36,875 nt of DNA from Methylomonas koyamae (GTDB lineage Bacteria; Pseudomonadota; Gammaproteobacteria; Methylococcales; Methylomonadaceae): positions 1 through 36,875 of the forward strand of contig NZ_LUUK01000195.1 of NCBI RefSeq assembly GCF_001644025.1, given 5' to 3'. The position numbers and the translations under genes were made by a program. A model generated the notes under the pieces. It was not told the origin of the DNA. It did no database searches and saw nothing but the letters and a program-made list of their open reading frames with translations. The first letter of the stretch is position 1. Each line of letters opens with the position of its first letter. Positions 1 through 9,039 of this stretch are shown here, one piece after another.

Positions 1-318
1 CTGTTAAAGGACCGCTTACTTAAGGGCGCACTTGGACGACTACATCAGGGTGAACTTGAAGCAATCATGTTGGCTCAAGAATTATCTGCTGATTTCGTGA
101 TTTTGGATGATTTATTAGCTAGGCGTAAAGCTCAGCGACTTGAGATCAAGGTGATGGGCACTCTAGGTGTGTTGATGTTATTGAACAAACGCAACTTACT
201 AAGTGCTGAAGAAACTTGGCAAAAAATCTTAGTCCTGACTCAGCAGCATGGTCTCTTTGTCTCTCCTCTGATCCTGCAACAAATTGAAGCGCAATTAGTA
301 GGTGGTTACTTTCAATAG
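1..318 (+). CDS. DUF3368 / PIN-like toxin-type protein, 3' part only
   Basis: The reading frame is open from base 1, so the 5' end lies outside the window; 105 residues remain before the TAG stop. The visible part reads G-x-L-E-A-I near the start, then an acidic patch (VILDD), a basic stretch (ARRKAQRL) and the segment MGTLGVLMLLNKR. This arrangement is typical of the C-terminal half of DUF3368 proteins, which have a PIN-like nuclease fold and usually pair with a small UPF0175 antitoxin encoded just upstream. The toxin role and the partner are inferred, since neither the N-terminal catalytic Asp nor the antitoxin is in view. The gene is AT-rich like its right-hand neighbours and unlike the rest of the window, which fits an acquired patch. 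Confidence 0.7.
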   Translation: MLKDRLLKGALGRLHQGELEAIMLAQELSADFVILDDLLARRKAQRLEIKVMGTLGVLMLLNKRNLLSAEETWQKILVLTQQHGLFVSPLILQQIEAQLVGGYFQ

Positions 319-341
319 CTGTCTGTCAAGCTTTTGACATG

Positions 342-373
342 GACCTCGCTTCAGTGCCCTCCGAAGCGAGGTC
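342..373. terminator. Hairpin between convergent genes
   Basis: A perfect 11-bp stem (gacctcgcttc / gaagcgaggtc) encloses a 10-base loop between the convergent DUF3368 and CoiA-like genes. There is no T-run on either side, so it would be a weak or Rho-assisted bidirectional terminator. A REP-like palindrome is the alternative. Confidence 0.45.
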
Positions 374-386
374 ATGTAGAAGTGTA

Positions 387-1286
387 TTAGATCAAATTGA
401 CATCAGTAACAACTGGCACACATTTGGTCTTTTGGAATGCTGTTTCTACTGTCAGTCTCGCTTCTAAAGGAAACGAAAAGCTTGATATTTTTTCAATCAA
501 CGCAGGGCTATCAACGATGTTCAGTTCTAAAATTTCATAACCGCCACATGCTGCCACCTGATAGTTTGCACTTGATCTGTTCTCTACAGGTTGCAGGATA
601 AATATTTTATTACTTTCAAAGTTACAATTATTTTTACGAGAGTAGCCACTAGCTAACTTGAAACCTGCAATATATGCTTTATTTATCATATCTTTATCCT
701 CAGTTATTTGAATGGCAGGTTGTATTTCTTGAATTAAATATCGTGGCGCTGAATTAATAACGGCATGTTTTATCTCTTCTCTAGTGAATTCGCAGGAAAG
801 AAATTCTGACAAATCTATTTCAATCATTCTGATGCCGTTATTGACTACAATATCTCTTTTGCGACTATCTACTTCATGTGTAACTTTTATTTCAATCGCC
901 AAATCATCTGCTTCGCCATAACCAACAGCATCAAACACCAAGCCGTGACCTCGCACTTCAGTAGATAATTTGTCAAAACGTAATAAACTAGGGGAATCCC
1001 TTGTTTCGGAAGAAACTAAACTTACACATTTTTCTTGTAGCAATATTTCTTTTGCTAATAAATGGATAGCAGTTTCCTGTGCTCCAAAACAGTTTTCAAA
1101 GTTGTAATGAGCAAAGTGATGTTTTCTAATATCACCTTTCTTTGCAACTAAAAAACTTCCACACTTTGGGCATAGACAGCTTTCAGATAATCCGCTTTTA
1201 ACTTCGCTAATATGTATTAGTTCACCATCCAACACTCCATAACTTAATTCAATTTCATTTGTTTTATATTTTGTCTCATTGCTCAT
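387..1286 (-). CDS. CoiA-like competence/nuclease family protein
   Basis: A 299-residue protein. An in-frame start at 1388 exists, but the ATG at 1286 is preferred because a GGAGG ribosome site lies just upstream and the family's N-terminus begins there. CxxC (Cys39, Cys42) followed by HHFAH (residues 56-60) is the zinc-ribbon-like signature of CoiA-type proteins. After it come Asp119 and the E-I-K triad at 132-134, with Lys143 nearby, a PD-(D/E)xK-type nuclease core. CoiA in Streptococcus acts after DNA uptake during recombination; in Gram-negative genomes relatives occur in accessory regions with unknown roles. The gene is divergent from the membrane-protein gene at 1405 across a 118-base spacer and shares its AT-rich composition, so the two may be one unit. 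Family assignment is fairly safe; the biological role is open. Confidence 0.65.
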   Translation of the reverse strand: MSNETKYKTNEIELSYGVLDGELIHISEVKSGLSESCLCPKCGSFLVAKKGDIRKHHFAHYNFENCFGAQETAIHLLAKEILLQEKCVSLVSSETRDSPSLLRFDKLSTEVRGHGLVFDAVGYGEADDLAIEIKVTHEVDSRKRDIVVNNGIRMIEIDLSEFLSCEFTREEIKHAVINSAPRYLIQEIQPAIQITEDKDMINKAYIAGFKLASGYSRKNNCNFESNKIFILQPVENRSSANYQVAACGGYEILELNIVDSPALIEKISSFSFPLEARLTVETAFQKTKCVPVVTDVNLI

Positions 1287-1404
1287 TAAATGCCTCCGTA
1301 TTCGGCTTGTTTCACACAACAATGCTGCTGTGCTCGGAACGCATTGGAGCAGGTTGTTGGCTATACTTTGAGAGTCAAACAGGAACAAACCGGTTTATGT
1401 AGGT

Positions 1405-2418
1405 ATGCAGATGGATTCAGATCAGTTGAAAGACGCGGCGTTGTGCGCCCTTAAATTTATTGAAATTTACACAGGTAAAGACGCAAAAACTAAGCGCTAC
1501 AAGGCGCTTAGAGCGTTAGCAGATATGACGCTGAATGACCTGGAAAGAGGCAAGTCAGACACTGAATGTAAATATACTGCTCAGGATATCTTTCTCAGTG
1601 TGACTTCGTCAAAGTCATTTGAAGACTCTGATAAAAGAAACGTAAATCGTTTTTTGAAAGATTTGCACGATGCTTTACCAACGCATGAGGCGATGTTAAA
1701 ACAAATTGCAATTGACAATAATTTTGTCGCAATTCCAACTTATAACTTCAGCGCGAGTGTTGGGAGCGGTTCTGGAGTTTACACTGAGCACTTTATTACC
1801 CCACTAGAGCGCAATTTATATGATACTGATATTCCTGCTGAAGATTTAAAGGAAGGAGAAATTAAGTATTACCTTGAATCCGTAAATAATTTGCCGCTCT
1901 TATTTAGATGGATAAATAACTTTGAGATTTCGGCTTGGAGACAAAAACTCCTTGCGTTCGCGATAATTATTGGAATATTGGTAATAGTTTGTCTATTTTT
2001 ATTTTTTATGCTCGTCTTTTTACATACAAAAAATGGCGGGCTAGAAATCATAAGGGCTTTGTTTGGGACATTGGGAGTAAGTTCTTTTATTGCTTTCCCA
2101 TTAAGACACCTTTATCTATGTTTGACTAACCGCATTATATCGGCACCTATATTACTACTTCCAAATACCGTTGATAACGCTCAAATTGAATATGTTGCAA
2201 CAGAAAAGTTATCACCGATAACGGGAAGACCTATTAGGAAATTCCGTGTAGTGATTTACTCATCAACTTGTCCAATATGCCAATCAAGGATTGAGGTAGA
2301 AAACGGTGGTAAAGAATTTCACAATCGTCTTATCGGTCGCTGTACAGAAGTTCCACTTGAACATGTCTATAGCTTTGACAGGTTTCTGTGCAAAGGTAGG
2401 TTCTTGAGACACCTTTAA
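1405..2418 (+). CDS. Unrecognised membrane protein with C-terminal zinc-ribbon-like motif
   Basis: A 337-residue protein of unknown family; Met1 and Met3 (1411) are both possible starts. Residues 1-175 are soluble, helical and charged. A strong transmembrane segment spans about 182-206 and a weaker one about 215-238. The tail contains CPIC (289-292), then GRC (311-313) and EH (319-320) within a conserved-looking stretch ending in SFDR. Cys289, Cys292, Cys313 and His320 could bind one zinc, giving a membrane-anchored protein with a probably cytosolic zinc finger. It is divergent from the CoiA-like nuclease gene and equally AT-rich. A two-gene nuclease/membrane-effector unit would fit a defence role, but that is speculation. 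The downstream boundary at about 2420 coincides with a jump to GC-rich sequence. Confidence 0.6.
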   Translation: MQMDSDQLKDAALCALKFIEIYTGKDAKTKRYKALRALADMTLNDLERGKSDTECKYTAQDIFLSVTSSKSFEDSDKRNVNRFLKDLHDALPTHEAMLKQIAIDNNFVAIPTYNFSASVGSGSGVYTEHFITPLERNLYDTDIPAEDLKEGEIKYYLESVNNLPLLFRWINNFEISAWRQKLLAFAIIIGILVIVCLFLFFMLVFLHTKNGGLEIIRALFGTLGVSSFIAFPLRHLYLCLTNRIISAPILLLPNTVDNAQIEYVATEKLSPITGRPIRKFRVVIYSSTCPICQSRIEVENGGKEFHNRLIGRCTEVPLEHVYSFDRFLCKGRFLRHL

Positions 2419-2439
2419 AATAGTCGCCCCAATTAGCCC

Positions 2440-2470
2440 GTAGGATGCGCCAACCAACGGGCGGCGCATC
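2440..2470. repeat. REP element, left copy
   Basis: A 31-base palindromic unit. Its reverse complement matches 3045-3075 with two mismatches, so the two copies face each other around the transposase gene. The unit folds through a gatgcgc/gcgcatc stem and is typical of REP sequences mobilised by RAYT proteins. Confidence 0.8.
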
Positions 2471-2477
2471 TTTCGAG

Positions 2478-3008
2478 TTATTCAATGCCTTCAATATCCA
2501 ACGGCATAACACTACCCCTGTTTTCGAGATAAATTCCTTGCTTGACGTAATTCTGAAAACTCGAATATGACCAGTCCTTTACAGAATTTACCCATTGATG
2601 CTTGACCGGATTCCAATGGATGTAATCCATGTGGCGGCTGTAATTTTCTTGATCGCGCACGCAATGTTCCCAAAATCGCCGCTGCCAAATACCTCGTTCC
2701 CTTCGAGATTTTCGACTGGCTGAAACTCGCTCCCCTTTTTCGAGACTTTTGGAGAAGGCGCCTTTCAAAACATTCCAGCGGGTTGAGAAATCGGAATCCC
2801 GTTCAGGTAAAGTCCAAATACAATGAATGTGGTCCGGTAAAACAACCACGGCATCTATTTTAAAAGGATGTCGGCGTTGGGTATAGGCAAATGCCTTGCG
2901 CAACAAATCGACATTATCAATCAATAATCGGTTTCCCTTTCGTTGCGCCAAATTTACGGTAAAAAACCATGATGCACCAGGAATATAGAGTCTACGATAA
3001 TCTGTCAT
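2478..3008 (-). CDS. REP-associated tyrosine transposase (RAYT)
   Basis: A 176-residue protein of the TnpA_REP branch of the IS200/IS605 Y1 transposases. The ATG at 3008 is chosen because the family begins with a YRR-x-Y-x-P-G-A-x-(W/Y)-F-F-T-V pattern, seen here at residues 4-18; an upstream in-frame start adds 20 unrelated residues. The HUH metal motif is H60-I-H62 within LPDHIH, and a DYIHWNPVKH block at 128-137 carries the candidate catalytic tyrosine (Tyr129). RAYTs are usually single-copy domesticated enzymes that cut and spread REP hairpins. The gene is flanked by an inverted pair of REP units (2440-2470 and 3045-3075), the classic arrangement. Length and motifs look intact, so the enzyme may be active. 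Confidence 0.9.
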   Translation of the reverse strand: MTDYRRLYIPGASWFFTVNLAQRKGNRLLIDNVDLLRKAFAYTQRRHPFKIDAVVVLPDHIHCIWTLPERDSDFSTRWNVLKGAFSKSLEKGERVSASRKSRRERGIWQRRFWEHCVRDQENYSRHMDYIHWNPVKHQWVNSVKDWSYSSFQNYVKQGIYLENRGSVMPLDIEGIE

Positions 3009-3044
3009 ATTAAATTGATGGTTTGTGCCAGTATTATCTCGAAC

Positions 3045-3075
3045 GATGCGCCTCCCGTTGGTTGGCACATCCTAC
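3045..3075. repeat. REP element, right copy
   Basis: The inverted partner of the REP at 2440-2470, with 29 of 31 positions matching, lying 36 bases upstream of the transposase start. One stem pair is weakened to G-T (gcacatc instead of gcgcatc). Confidence 0.8.
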
Positions 3076-3401
3076 CGGAGTTTCAAAATTAATCGCCATT
3101 TATCGGCAATATTAAATGTCGGGTATGTGTCAAATAGCGAACGTGCGACGTTGCATAGTGAATGGCAACTCAGGATCGATCTCGCTCATTGCGCCCGCGC
3201 CTTTGCTCCGTCGGAGAGCCAACGCTATCCACCAAAACTTCGACGAACCTTACCGGCACCTAACTTGTCGATCGCGGCGCTTGGCGAGGCGAGCGTCGGC
3301 GCGACGAACCCGGAGCTACACTGTTTGCCGAGACGGAAGATTGCCCGCCGATCTGGCGGGTTCTTGCTCGATCCTTCGCGGTTCGGGCGAATCGAAGCTG
3401 T
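3076..3401. other. Stretch without a convincing gene
   Basis: Open frames occur on both strands, but none shows a ribosome site, a known domain or a plausible composition. They are rich in Arg/Ser/Ala from GC-rich sequence. Faint traces of the 21-base period that dominates the next 550 bases may reach back to about 3318, for example the unit at 3318-3338. The stretch also serves as upstream region for the transposase gene. Confidence 0.5.
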
Positions 3402-3947
3402 CCAGGGTCTTTATCACTCGACGAGTTGCCATTACAACACCGACACTCCATTGCGGACACGGACCGATGTTAGATAAACACCCACCATCCTCTGTTGAAC
3501 ATCGAGCGACGCCTGATCAACAGGCAAGCTTCTAATGCAAACATCGAAGGCGGCGTGTTTAACACCGGCGCTCCGCAACTCGATGCCGGGCGTCCGCCGA
3601 TGAACAGGCGACGATCTCGACTAAACACCGAGCCGCCAGTGATTGACAGGCAGTCGTCTCTGCCGAACGGCGACGCGTGTCCGATCAACAGCGGCGCTTG
3701 CGTGTTAAACAAGCGGTGCTGACTGTTTATATTAGAAGGCCGCGTGTTCAGCGTAAAGGTCTGCCTGTTCGGCAAGGAAGCCTGGATGTTTTTGTGGCGA
3801 TACCGTGTGTTGAGGTAAGAACGCTGGCGGTATCAATGGCAACATGGCCTTTCGCGGCGACACCGCTGTCGGTCGAACGCGGACACCTGACTGTTCAAAC
3901 CGCACCGCTGCCGGTTTCGACGGGAACGGTGTGGTTGATCGGCGGCA
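3402..3947. repeat. Degenerate 21-bp tandem repeat array, about 26 units
   Basis: Cutting the sequence every 21 bases from 3402 gives units that line up. Between 3423 and 3716 nearly every unit carries t at position 11 and a core close to a-a-c-a at positions 13-16, followed by a cg-rich end (cgg, ggc or similar). Examples are the units starting at 3486, 3507, 3549, 3591, 3633, 3675 and 3696. From 3717 to 3947 the units keep a t-g-t-t core at 8-11 but drift elsewhere, with one probable single-base shift near 3926. Because 21 is a multiple of three, any frame that stays open reads as a seven-residue repeat, on both strands. No single frame runs through the whole array, so it is more likely non-coding or a decayed gene than an expressed repeat protein. 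Confidence 0.7.
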
Positions 3948-4302
3948 CTGTCAATGACGATCATGCGAGGCCGGGTTTATTTTGCCATCCAATTAAGCCC
4001 GCGATTCACGGAGCGCAATGACATTTTGAATGACCGCTTCTGCCATTTTCGGCCACCGTAACTTAAACCTTATCTGCCGGGAAGGGGGCGATTTTGTATT
4101 GGAACAGACGGCCGATTTCAATTGGAATGGCTGGCTGATTTACTCTGAAAGTCACCCGACGCGGTCACCCAATTCGGTGTCGGAACGCTGTCAATCGCGG
4201 CTAAAGCCGCTCCCACGCCATTGACTTTCATTTGCCGGGGCGACGCAACTGTTTCATGAGCGTTAGGTCGGAACACGCAATAGTCGGCCTCTTGATGCTC
4301 CC
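3948..4302. other. Stretch without a recognised feature
   Basis: Lies between the end of the 21-bp array and the stop codon of the first chemoreceptor gene. Only short frames without ribosome sites or recognisable domains were found, and no terminator with a T-run was seen. Confidence 0.4.
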
Positions 4303-6270
4303 TCACGCCACCTTGAATTGCGCGATCAAGTTTTGTAGGTTTTGATTGACGTCGGAAATGGCCGACGCGCTGAGTTTGTTGGTCTGGGCTTCGTGCGTGG
4401 TTTGTTTGGCCAGTTCGGCGGTATGCGAGAAATTGTTGGCGATTCGTTCGGCGACTTGCGATTGTTGCAACGAGGCCGCCGCGATCACCCGGCTTTGGCT
4501 CAATACCTCGCCTATCGACGACTTGATGCCGGCGAATACCTGATGGACATGATCGACCGCCTCGGCCGTGGTTTTCGCCGCCGCTTGTTGTTGATTCATT
4601 AGTTTGACCGTGGTTTCGGTGGCACGATTGAGCCTTTCGATCAAGCCGCGAATCTGCTCGGCCGAATCTGCGGTGTTCGACGCCAGTTTGCGAACCTCGT
4701 CGGCGACCACCGCGAAGCCTCGCCCGTATTGCCCGGCCCTGGCGGCTTCGATCGCGGCATTCAAAGCCAGCAAATTGATCTGGTCGTTGAAGCCCTGAAT
4801 CACGCCGAGCACGGTTTCGATGCCGGCGGCGTCGCGGCGCAGATGTTCCAACGACGCGGCGGTTTCGTCGGTGGCCTTGGCCAGTTCGGCGACTTGGACC
4901 TGAGTATGTCGCATATAGGCCACACCACTGTCGATCAGGCCGTGCGCCGAAGTGGTCGCATGTTGGCTGTCGGCCGCGCTATTGGCGACATTCACGAAAG
5001 AACTGTGTAACTCGGTCATTTGCTGAGCGCCGGCTTCGGTGGCCTGGCGTTGGTCGGCGGTAATCGATTCCAGACTTGCCGCGACCAGCAATATGTCTCG
5101 TCCGTATTGGTTCAAGGCCGAGGATTCCTGATTGATGTGGCGTATTAGCGACTCGAAATAATCATGCAATTTGTGTAGAGATTCCTTGACCAAATTGATT
5201 TCGGCGATACGGCTGCGCAACGAAACCGAGCCGCGCAAATCGCCGCGCGCCAGCAGATCGACATGGTTGCTGATATGGGCGATGACATCGGCCAAATGGC
5301 GTTTGATATAAATCATCAGCATACAGATAGCGATCAAGATCGCGGTGCAGATCGCGACGATCGTGTACAGGATATGTTCGTAATACTGATATTCGCCGGC
5401 GATCTCGGTTTGCAGATCGGCGAACCGTTGTTGCAGCGTTTGCAGTTGCGCGGCGGCTTGCGTCCGGCTGGCGGCTTTTTGGCGCGCGAACTGTTCGGCG
5501 CTACCCAGATCGATATCGTAACGCCGAATCAGTGCGCCGATCTCGCTGATGGGTTCCTCGGCGAGGTCGCGCGCCTCGGCCGCTCGCTCGGTCAACCCCA
5601 GACCGAAGTCCGGCTCCGCGTTGGCGGCGTCGCGCATCACGCCCAGCAACGGCAATTGTTTAAACCGATCGGCTAGCGCCAGCAGTTGGCGCTGATAACG
5701 CTGAATGTTCTCGGCCGAAACCGCTTCGCGGGCCGCGAAAAAGCTTTGTCTCGCTCGAGACAAATTCAACACTGCCGCTTGGGTTTGGCCTATCAATTCC
5801 CAGTAGGGTTGTTTGGTCTTGGCATCCACCGGCGCGCGAGACGCGTAGTCGATTAAGCCTTGCAAATGCCCGGACATTTGCTGTTCGTTGTTAATCAGCA
5901 GGATTTGCGGATCGGCCAATTTCCCGGCCGAGGTCAACTCGACGACGATGGATTGTTGAACGGTCCGCAACAAATCCAGAAACGGCGCTTTCAGCCGGTC
6001 GTCCACCTCGCGATTCGCTTCGATGTCGCGCACAGCCCGACCGACATTGGTATCGATGTCGGTTAACAAGGTGGCATCGCCGCTGGCCAGGTAATTGAAA
6101 ACCGGCTGACTGATCCGGGTGTAAAACTGGTTCTGCTGTTGACCGACGAATTCGACGGCCTTGAAAGCGTGGTTAAGGTGTTGCAAGGAGCGAACCACCG
6201 CAACCGTGAAGCCGGTCAGGGTGAGGACCAACAAGAGACTGACAATTTTGGAGATACGGCTGATTTTCAT
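4303..6270 (-). CDS. Methyl-accepting chemotaxis protein
   Basis: A 655-residue inner-membrane chemoreceptor. One transmembrane helix lies at about 9-28, then a long, mostly helical periplasmic sensor region (29-298), a second helix at about 301-322, a HAMP segment and a cytoplasmic signalling hairpin. The conserved tip, which contacts CheA/CheW, is seen at about 497-530 ([16 protein letters not shown], then [15 protein letters not shown]). The ligand is unknown. There is no CheR-docking pentapeptide at the C-terminus, which ends in QFKVA. The ATG at 6270 is preferred over a TTG at 6291; neither has a good ribosome site, so the start is uncertain. The gene follows another receptor gene on the same strand after 56 bases and is probably cotranscribed with it. 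Confidence 0.93.
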   Translation of the reverse strand: MKISRISKIVSLLLVLTLTGFTVAVVRSLQHLNHAFKAVEFVGQQQNQFYTRISQPVFNYLASGDATLLTDIDTNVGRAVRDIEANREVDDRLKAPFLDLLRTVQQSIVVELTSAGKLADPQILLINNEQQMSGHLQGLIDYASRAPVDAKTKQPYWELIGQTQAAVLNLSRARQSFFAAREAVSAENIQRYQRQLLALADRFKQLPLLGVMRDAANAEPDFGLGLTERAAEARDLAEEPISEIGALIRRYDIDLGSAEQFARQKAASRTQAAAQLQTLQQRFADLQTEIAGEYQYYEHILYTIVAICTAILIAICMLMIYIKRHLADVIAHISNHVDLLARGDLRGSVSLRSRIAEINLVKESLHKLHDYFESLIRHINQESSALNQYGRDILLVAASLESITADQRQATEAGAQQMTELHSSFVNVANSAADSQHATTSAHGLIDSGVAYMRHTQVQVAELAKATDETAASLEHLRRDAAGIETVLGVIQGFNDQINLLALNAAIEAARAGQYGRGFAVVADEVRKLASNTADSAEQIRGLIERLNRATETTVKLMNQQQAAAKTTAEAVDHVHQVFAGIKSSIGEVLSQSRVIAAASLQQSQVAERIANNFSHTAELAKQTTHEAQTNKLSASAISDVNQNLQNLIAQFKVA

Positions 6271-6326
6271 GATGTCTGGTTTGGAACCCAAGAGGAATAT
6301 GTACGGTTTAGCGTTCCGACGGATGA

Positions 6327-7976
6327 CTAGGCTTTGAACTGCGATGCCATCGCGCGCATGTCGCCGGCCAGCGTATCCATCCGGCCGGCCGCGTCTTTCA
6401 GGCGCGCCAGGGAATCGTTGTTTTTGTTGCTCATCAGTTCGATGGCGGCCACTTTGCTGGCGATGCTCTCGCTCACCACCGATTGTTCGGCCAGCGCCGT
6501 CGCGATCGTGTTGGTGGCGTCCACGACGCGGATACTGCCTTCGCGAATGCCGCCGATGGCCTCGCCCGCCTGATGGGCCAACGCGACGTTTTGATCGACG
6601 CCCTGCACCACCTTACCGATATTGACGACGGCATCCTGCGCGCTGGCCTGGATGCGATCGACCAACTGCGTGATGTTTTCAGTCATCCGGGTGGTTTTTT
6701 CGGCCAGCGTGCGAACCTCGTCGGCGACCACCGCGAAGCCGCGGCCTTGCTCGCCGGCACGAGCCGCTTCGATCGCGGCGTTGAGTGCCAGCAGATTGGT
6801 CTGATCGGCGACATCCTTGATGGTTTGAACGATACCGGAGATTTCTTGGGATTGCTGGCCGACCCGCTCCACGACTTTGGCGGTTTCCATCACGCCGTTC
6901 GAGGTGTTTTGCATCGCCGATACGGTTTTTTCGATCACCGAACTCCCGTCGGCGGATTGGCGGGACGAGGTGCTGGAAATGGTGTTGGCGTTTTGCGACG
7001 AATCGGAAATATGCGCAATGCTGGCGGTCATTTCTTCGATAGCGGCGGCCATTTCCGTGGTCGCCGCTTTCTGCGCGCCGACGCTGTAAGACAACTCGGC
7101 AACCGACGCCGTCATGTCGCGCGCATAGCTGGCGACCGAATCGGCGCTACGCTTTATTTGGCCGATCGCATTCTGCCAAACCTGCAACAAGTCGTTGAAG
7201 CTTTTGCCGATCGCCGATATTTCGTCGTCGCCGGCGGCCGGCATCCGCAAGGTCAGATTGCGATTGGCGCTAATGCCGGAGATGACTCGCTGAAAGTCCG
7301 CGACCTGCCGCGCGATATGCAGCGCGGTGAACAATACCAGGCTGCCGCAGATCACCAACAGCGCGGCGAAGATCGCCAACTGAGTATTGCGGATTTGCCG
7401 AAACTCGTCTTGAGAGCTTTGGATTTGCCGGTTCAGGCGATCATGCTGGCCGGTTTCGAACGCTTCCACCAACTTGTTAATGCTGTCGGTGGTGCTTCTA
7501 TCCATGCCCTTGACCAGCGCATCGGTTTTCTTGCCGGCTTCCGGGTCGGCCTGATCGAATTGCGCCAAGGCCGATCGGTATTTCTTGCCCATCTCCCGAT
7601 GCTCGCTCAGCAGATTTTCGATATCGCGCGCAAACGGCGACCCCACCACGCGTAGCGCCTCCAATGCCTGAGTCAGTTTGGTGCCGACCAAGCTTTCCGA
7701 AGCGGAAAAACCCTGGGAATATTTTTCGAAATTGGCCGCATCGTTACCGCGCAGCAAGATGTTTTTCCATTCCTGCACCTGGGTCTTGAACGCGATGTTA
7801 GCGCTCTGAATCAGCACCAGCGTATGCATGCCGCTTTCGAAACTGCTGTAGTCTTCCTTAACCTTGCCGTGGATTTGTTCGATCTGATACAGGCTTCCCA
7901 GCCCCAGAAGCATAAATCCGCTGACTGCCGCGGCCAGGATGACGTAGAGTCGAGCTTTAATCGTTAGATTAGCCAT
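6327..7976 (-). CDS. Methyl-accepting chemotaxis protein (four-helix-bundle type sensor)
   Basis: A 549-residue chemoreceptor with the classic Tar-like plan: helix at about 8-28, a periplasmic helical region of about 170 residues, a second helix at about 199-221, HAMP at about 222-275 and a methylation/signalling domain. The hairpin tip lies at about 389-425 ([18 protein letters not shown], then [15 protein letters not shown]). AGGAG lies about 10 bases before the ATG. It is upstream of the second receptor gene (56-base gap), so the pair is likely one transcript starting in the 7977-8337 region. No other che gene is present, so both receptors must feed a pathway encoded elsewhere. It shares the QFK-x-A ending with its neighbour but has a different sensor, so this is not a recent duplication. 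Confidence 0.94.
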   Translation of the reverse strand: MANLTIKARLYVILAAAVSGFMLLGLGSLYQIEQIHGKVKEDYSSFESGMHTLVLIQSANIAFKTQVQEWKNILLRGNDAANFEKYSQGFSASESLVGTKLTQALEALRVVGSPFARDIENLLSEHREMGKKYRSALAQFDQADPEAGKKTDALVKGMDRSTTDSINKLVEAFETGQHDRLNRQIQSSQDEFRQIRNTQLAIFAALLVICGSLVLFTALHIARQVADFQRVISGISANRNLTLRMPAAGDDEISAIGKSFNDLLQVWQNAIGQIKRSADSVASYARDMTASVAELSYSVGAQKAATTEMAAAIEEMTASIAHISDSSQNANTISSTSSRQSADGSSVIEKTVSAMQNTSNGVMETAKVVERVGQQSQEISGIVQTIKDVADQTNLLALNAAIEAARAGEQGRGFAVVADEVRTLAEKTTRMTENITQLVDRIQASAQDAVVNIGKVVQGVDQNVALAHQAGEAIGGIREGSIRVVDATNTIATALAEQSVVSESIASKVAAIELMSNKNNDSLARLKDAAGRMDTLAGDMRAMASQFKA

Positions 7977-8337
7977 AAGCCTATACTCCTGTGAGAATTG
8001 CCGACGTCGGATCGCCGGAATATTAAACGGTGTTTATGACAGTTTTGTTACAAGCGGGCCGGCAATCCGCCGCGTTATTTGCAGTTGCGTCAAGCTGTAA
8101 CCCAGCTAGAACAATTGGCGCGGTTCATCAGAGTTGACTGCATGACGCATCGCTAGTATTGCAACTTAGCCGATCAAGATTTTAGTGTAGAGCGTTTTGC
8201 AAAAACGGGCGCTTAATTTCCAAGCTTGCCGCTCAGGTATCGCGACGACTGGAAAATACGGCGATATCGCGCTGAATCAAGAGCTAAAATCGACCGGATT
8301 TTGGCCGGTCGAACGGTAATACCGAAAGCGGCTCCGG
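7977..8337. promoter_or_regulatory. Intergenic region upstream of the receptor operon
   Basis: This 361-base gap lies between the lipoprotein gene (its 3' side) and the first receptor gene. It must contain the promoter for the receptor pair, but no sigma-70 or sigma-28 motif could be placed with confidence. The hairpin at 8291-8311 closes the lipoprotein transcript. Confidence 0.4.
8291..8311 (-). terminator. Candidate terminator of the lipoprotein gene
   Basis: A perfect 7-bp stem (cgaccgg/ccggtcg) with a 7-base loop. On the minus strand it is followed by ATTTTAG, a short T-rich tail, 26 bases after the lipoprotein stop codon. Confidence 0.5.
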
Positions 8338-8868
8338 CTAGTGCCAGCCGCCGTACTGCGTGGTGGGATCGCCGCGAAAACCGGCGGTAGTTTTGTTGGC
8401 GTCCGGAACGTGAGCGGTATTTTCGGCGGCGCGTACCAGATTGTTGTGGTTGTATCCGCCCATCGCCTTCGCGCTCTTGGCGATCGCGGTCGTGGTTGGG
8501 TTGATGTCGTATTTGCTGATTTCCGGATAAATCACCACGCTGGTCATCGTGTCGCCGGATTTTCCGGGTGGCGGGGCGTAGGTCAGTAATACCGGTAGCG
8601 GCGTTCCGGCCGGCGCTTCGATTTCGTAACGCTGGCTGTCTTGCAATTCAAGGCTGGTCAGCACCTTGCCGGCCTCGGTCGACAGCGTAACCGTACCGGC
8701 CTTAACCGGCCCGGTATTGTCGCTGACCGTGCCGCGCAATGTCGTGGCCCGCGGAAAGGTTTTGAGCGGCGCGTTCGCCGCGATGGCGGTTTGGGCTTGC
8801 TCCTGGCCGCAGCCTGCCAGAAGGATGCCGGCCAGGATTGGGCCGCTTAGGTAAACAATAGCTCTCAT
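8338..8868 (-). CDS. Predicted lipoprotein of unknown function
   Basis: A 176-residue protein. The ATG at 8868 is preferred over an upstream in-frame start because a GGGGGA ribosome site precedes it and because it opens directly with a lipoprotein signal peptide (MRAIVYL, then a hydrophobic stretch, then lipobox LLAGC with Cys20 as the lipidated residue). The mature part begins with a flexible segment and then a stretch reading LRGTVSDNTGPVKAGTVTL, which resembles the beta-sandwich repeat of carboxypeptidase-regulatory-like domains. The tail is rich in Asn, Thr and Gly. It is probably anchored in a membrane facing the periplasm. No specific family was recognised and the neighbours give no functional clue. 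Confidence 0.75.
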   Translation of the reverse strand: MRAIVYLSGPILAGILLAGCGQEQAQTAIAANAPLKTFPRATTLRGTVSDNTGPVKAGTVTLSTEAGKVLTSLELQDSQRYEIEAPAGTPLPVLLTYAPPPGKSGDTMTSVVIYPEISKYDINPTTTAIAKSAKAMGGYNHNNLVRAAENTAHVPDANKTTAGFRGDPTTQYGGWH

Positions 8869-9039
8869 AGTGGTTTTCCCCCGTTGCAATGCGCCGGTTC
8901 CGTTCGACAAATGGCCGGCTTAGCCACAAGATAACGGCTTCTCCGCCGGCGGACAAGTCCGCCGCGACACCCGCCACAGTTGAATAATGGTCGCGACGCC
9001 GTTATAGTGGCGCGACTTTTATACTTGCAAATCAACGCC

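Noticed and set aside
3402-3947. CRISPR array
   Set aside because: The period is 21 bases with no distinct spacers, the units are highly diverged and no cas gene is present.
3025-4021. Several overlapping open frames of 75-150 codons on both strands
   Set aside because: They arise from the 21-base repeat and GC-rich sequence; no ribosome sites, no domains, and no frame covers the array.
6483-7655. A 390-codon frame opposite the second chemoreceptor gene
   Set aside because: The minus-strand frame encodes a complete, well-conserved chemoreceptor; the plus-strand frame is its GC-rich shadow.
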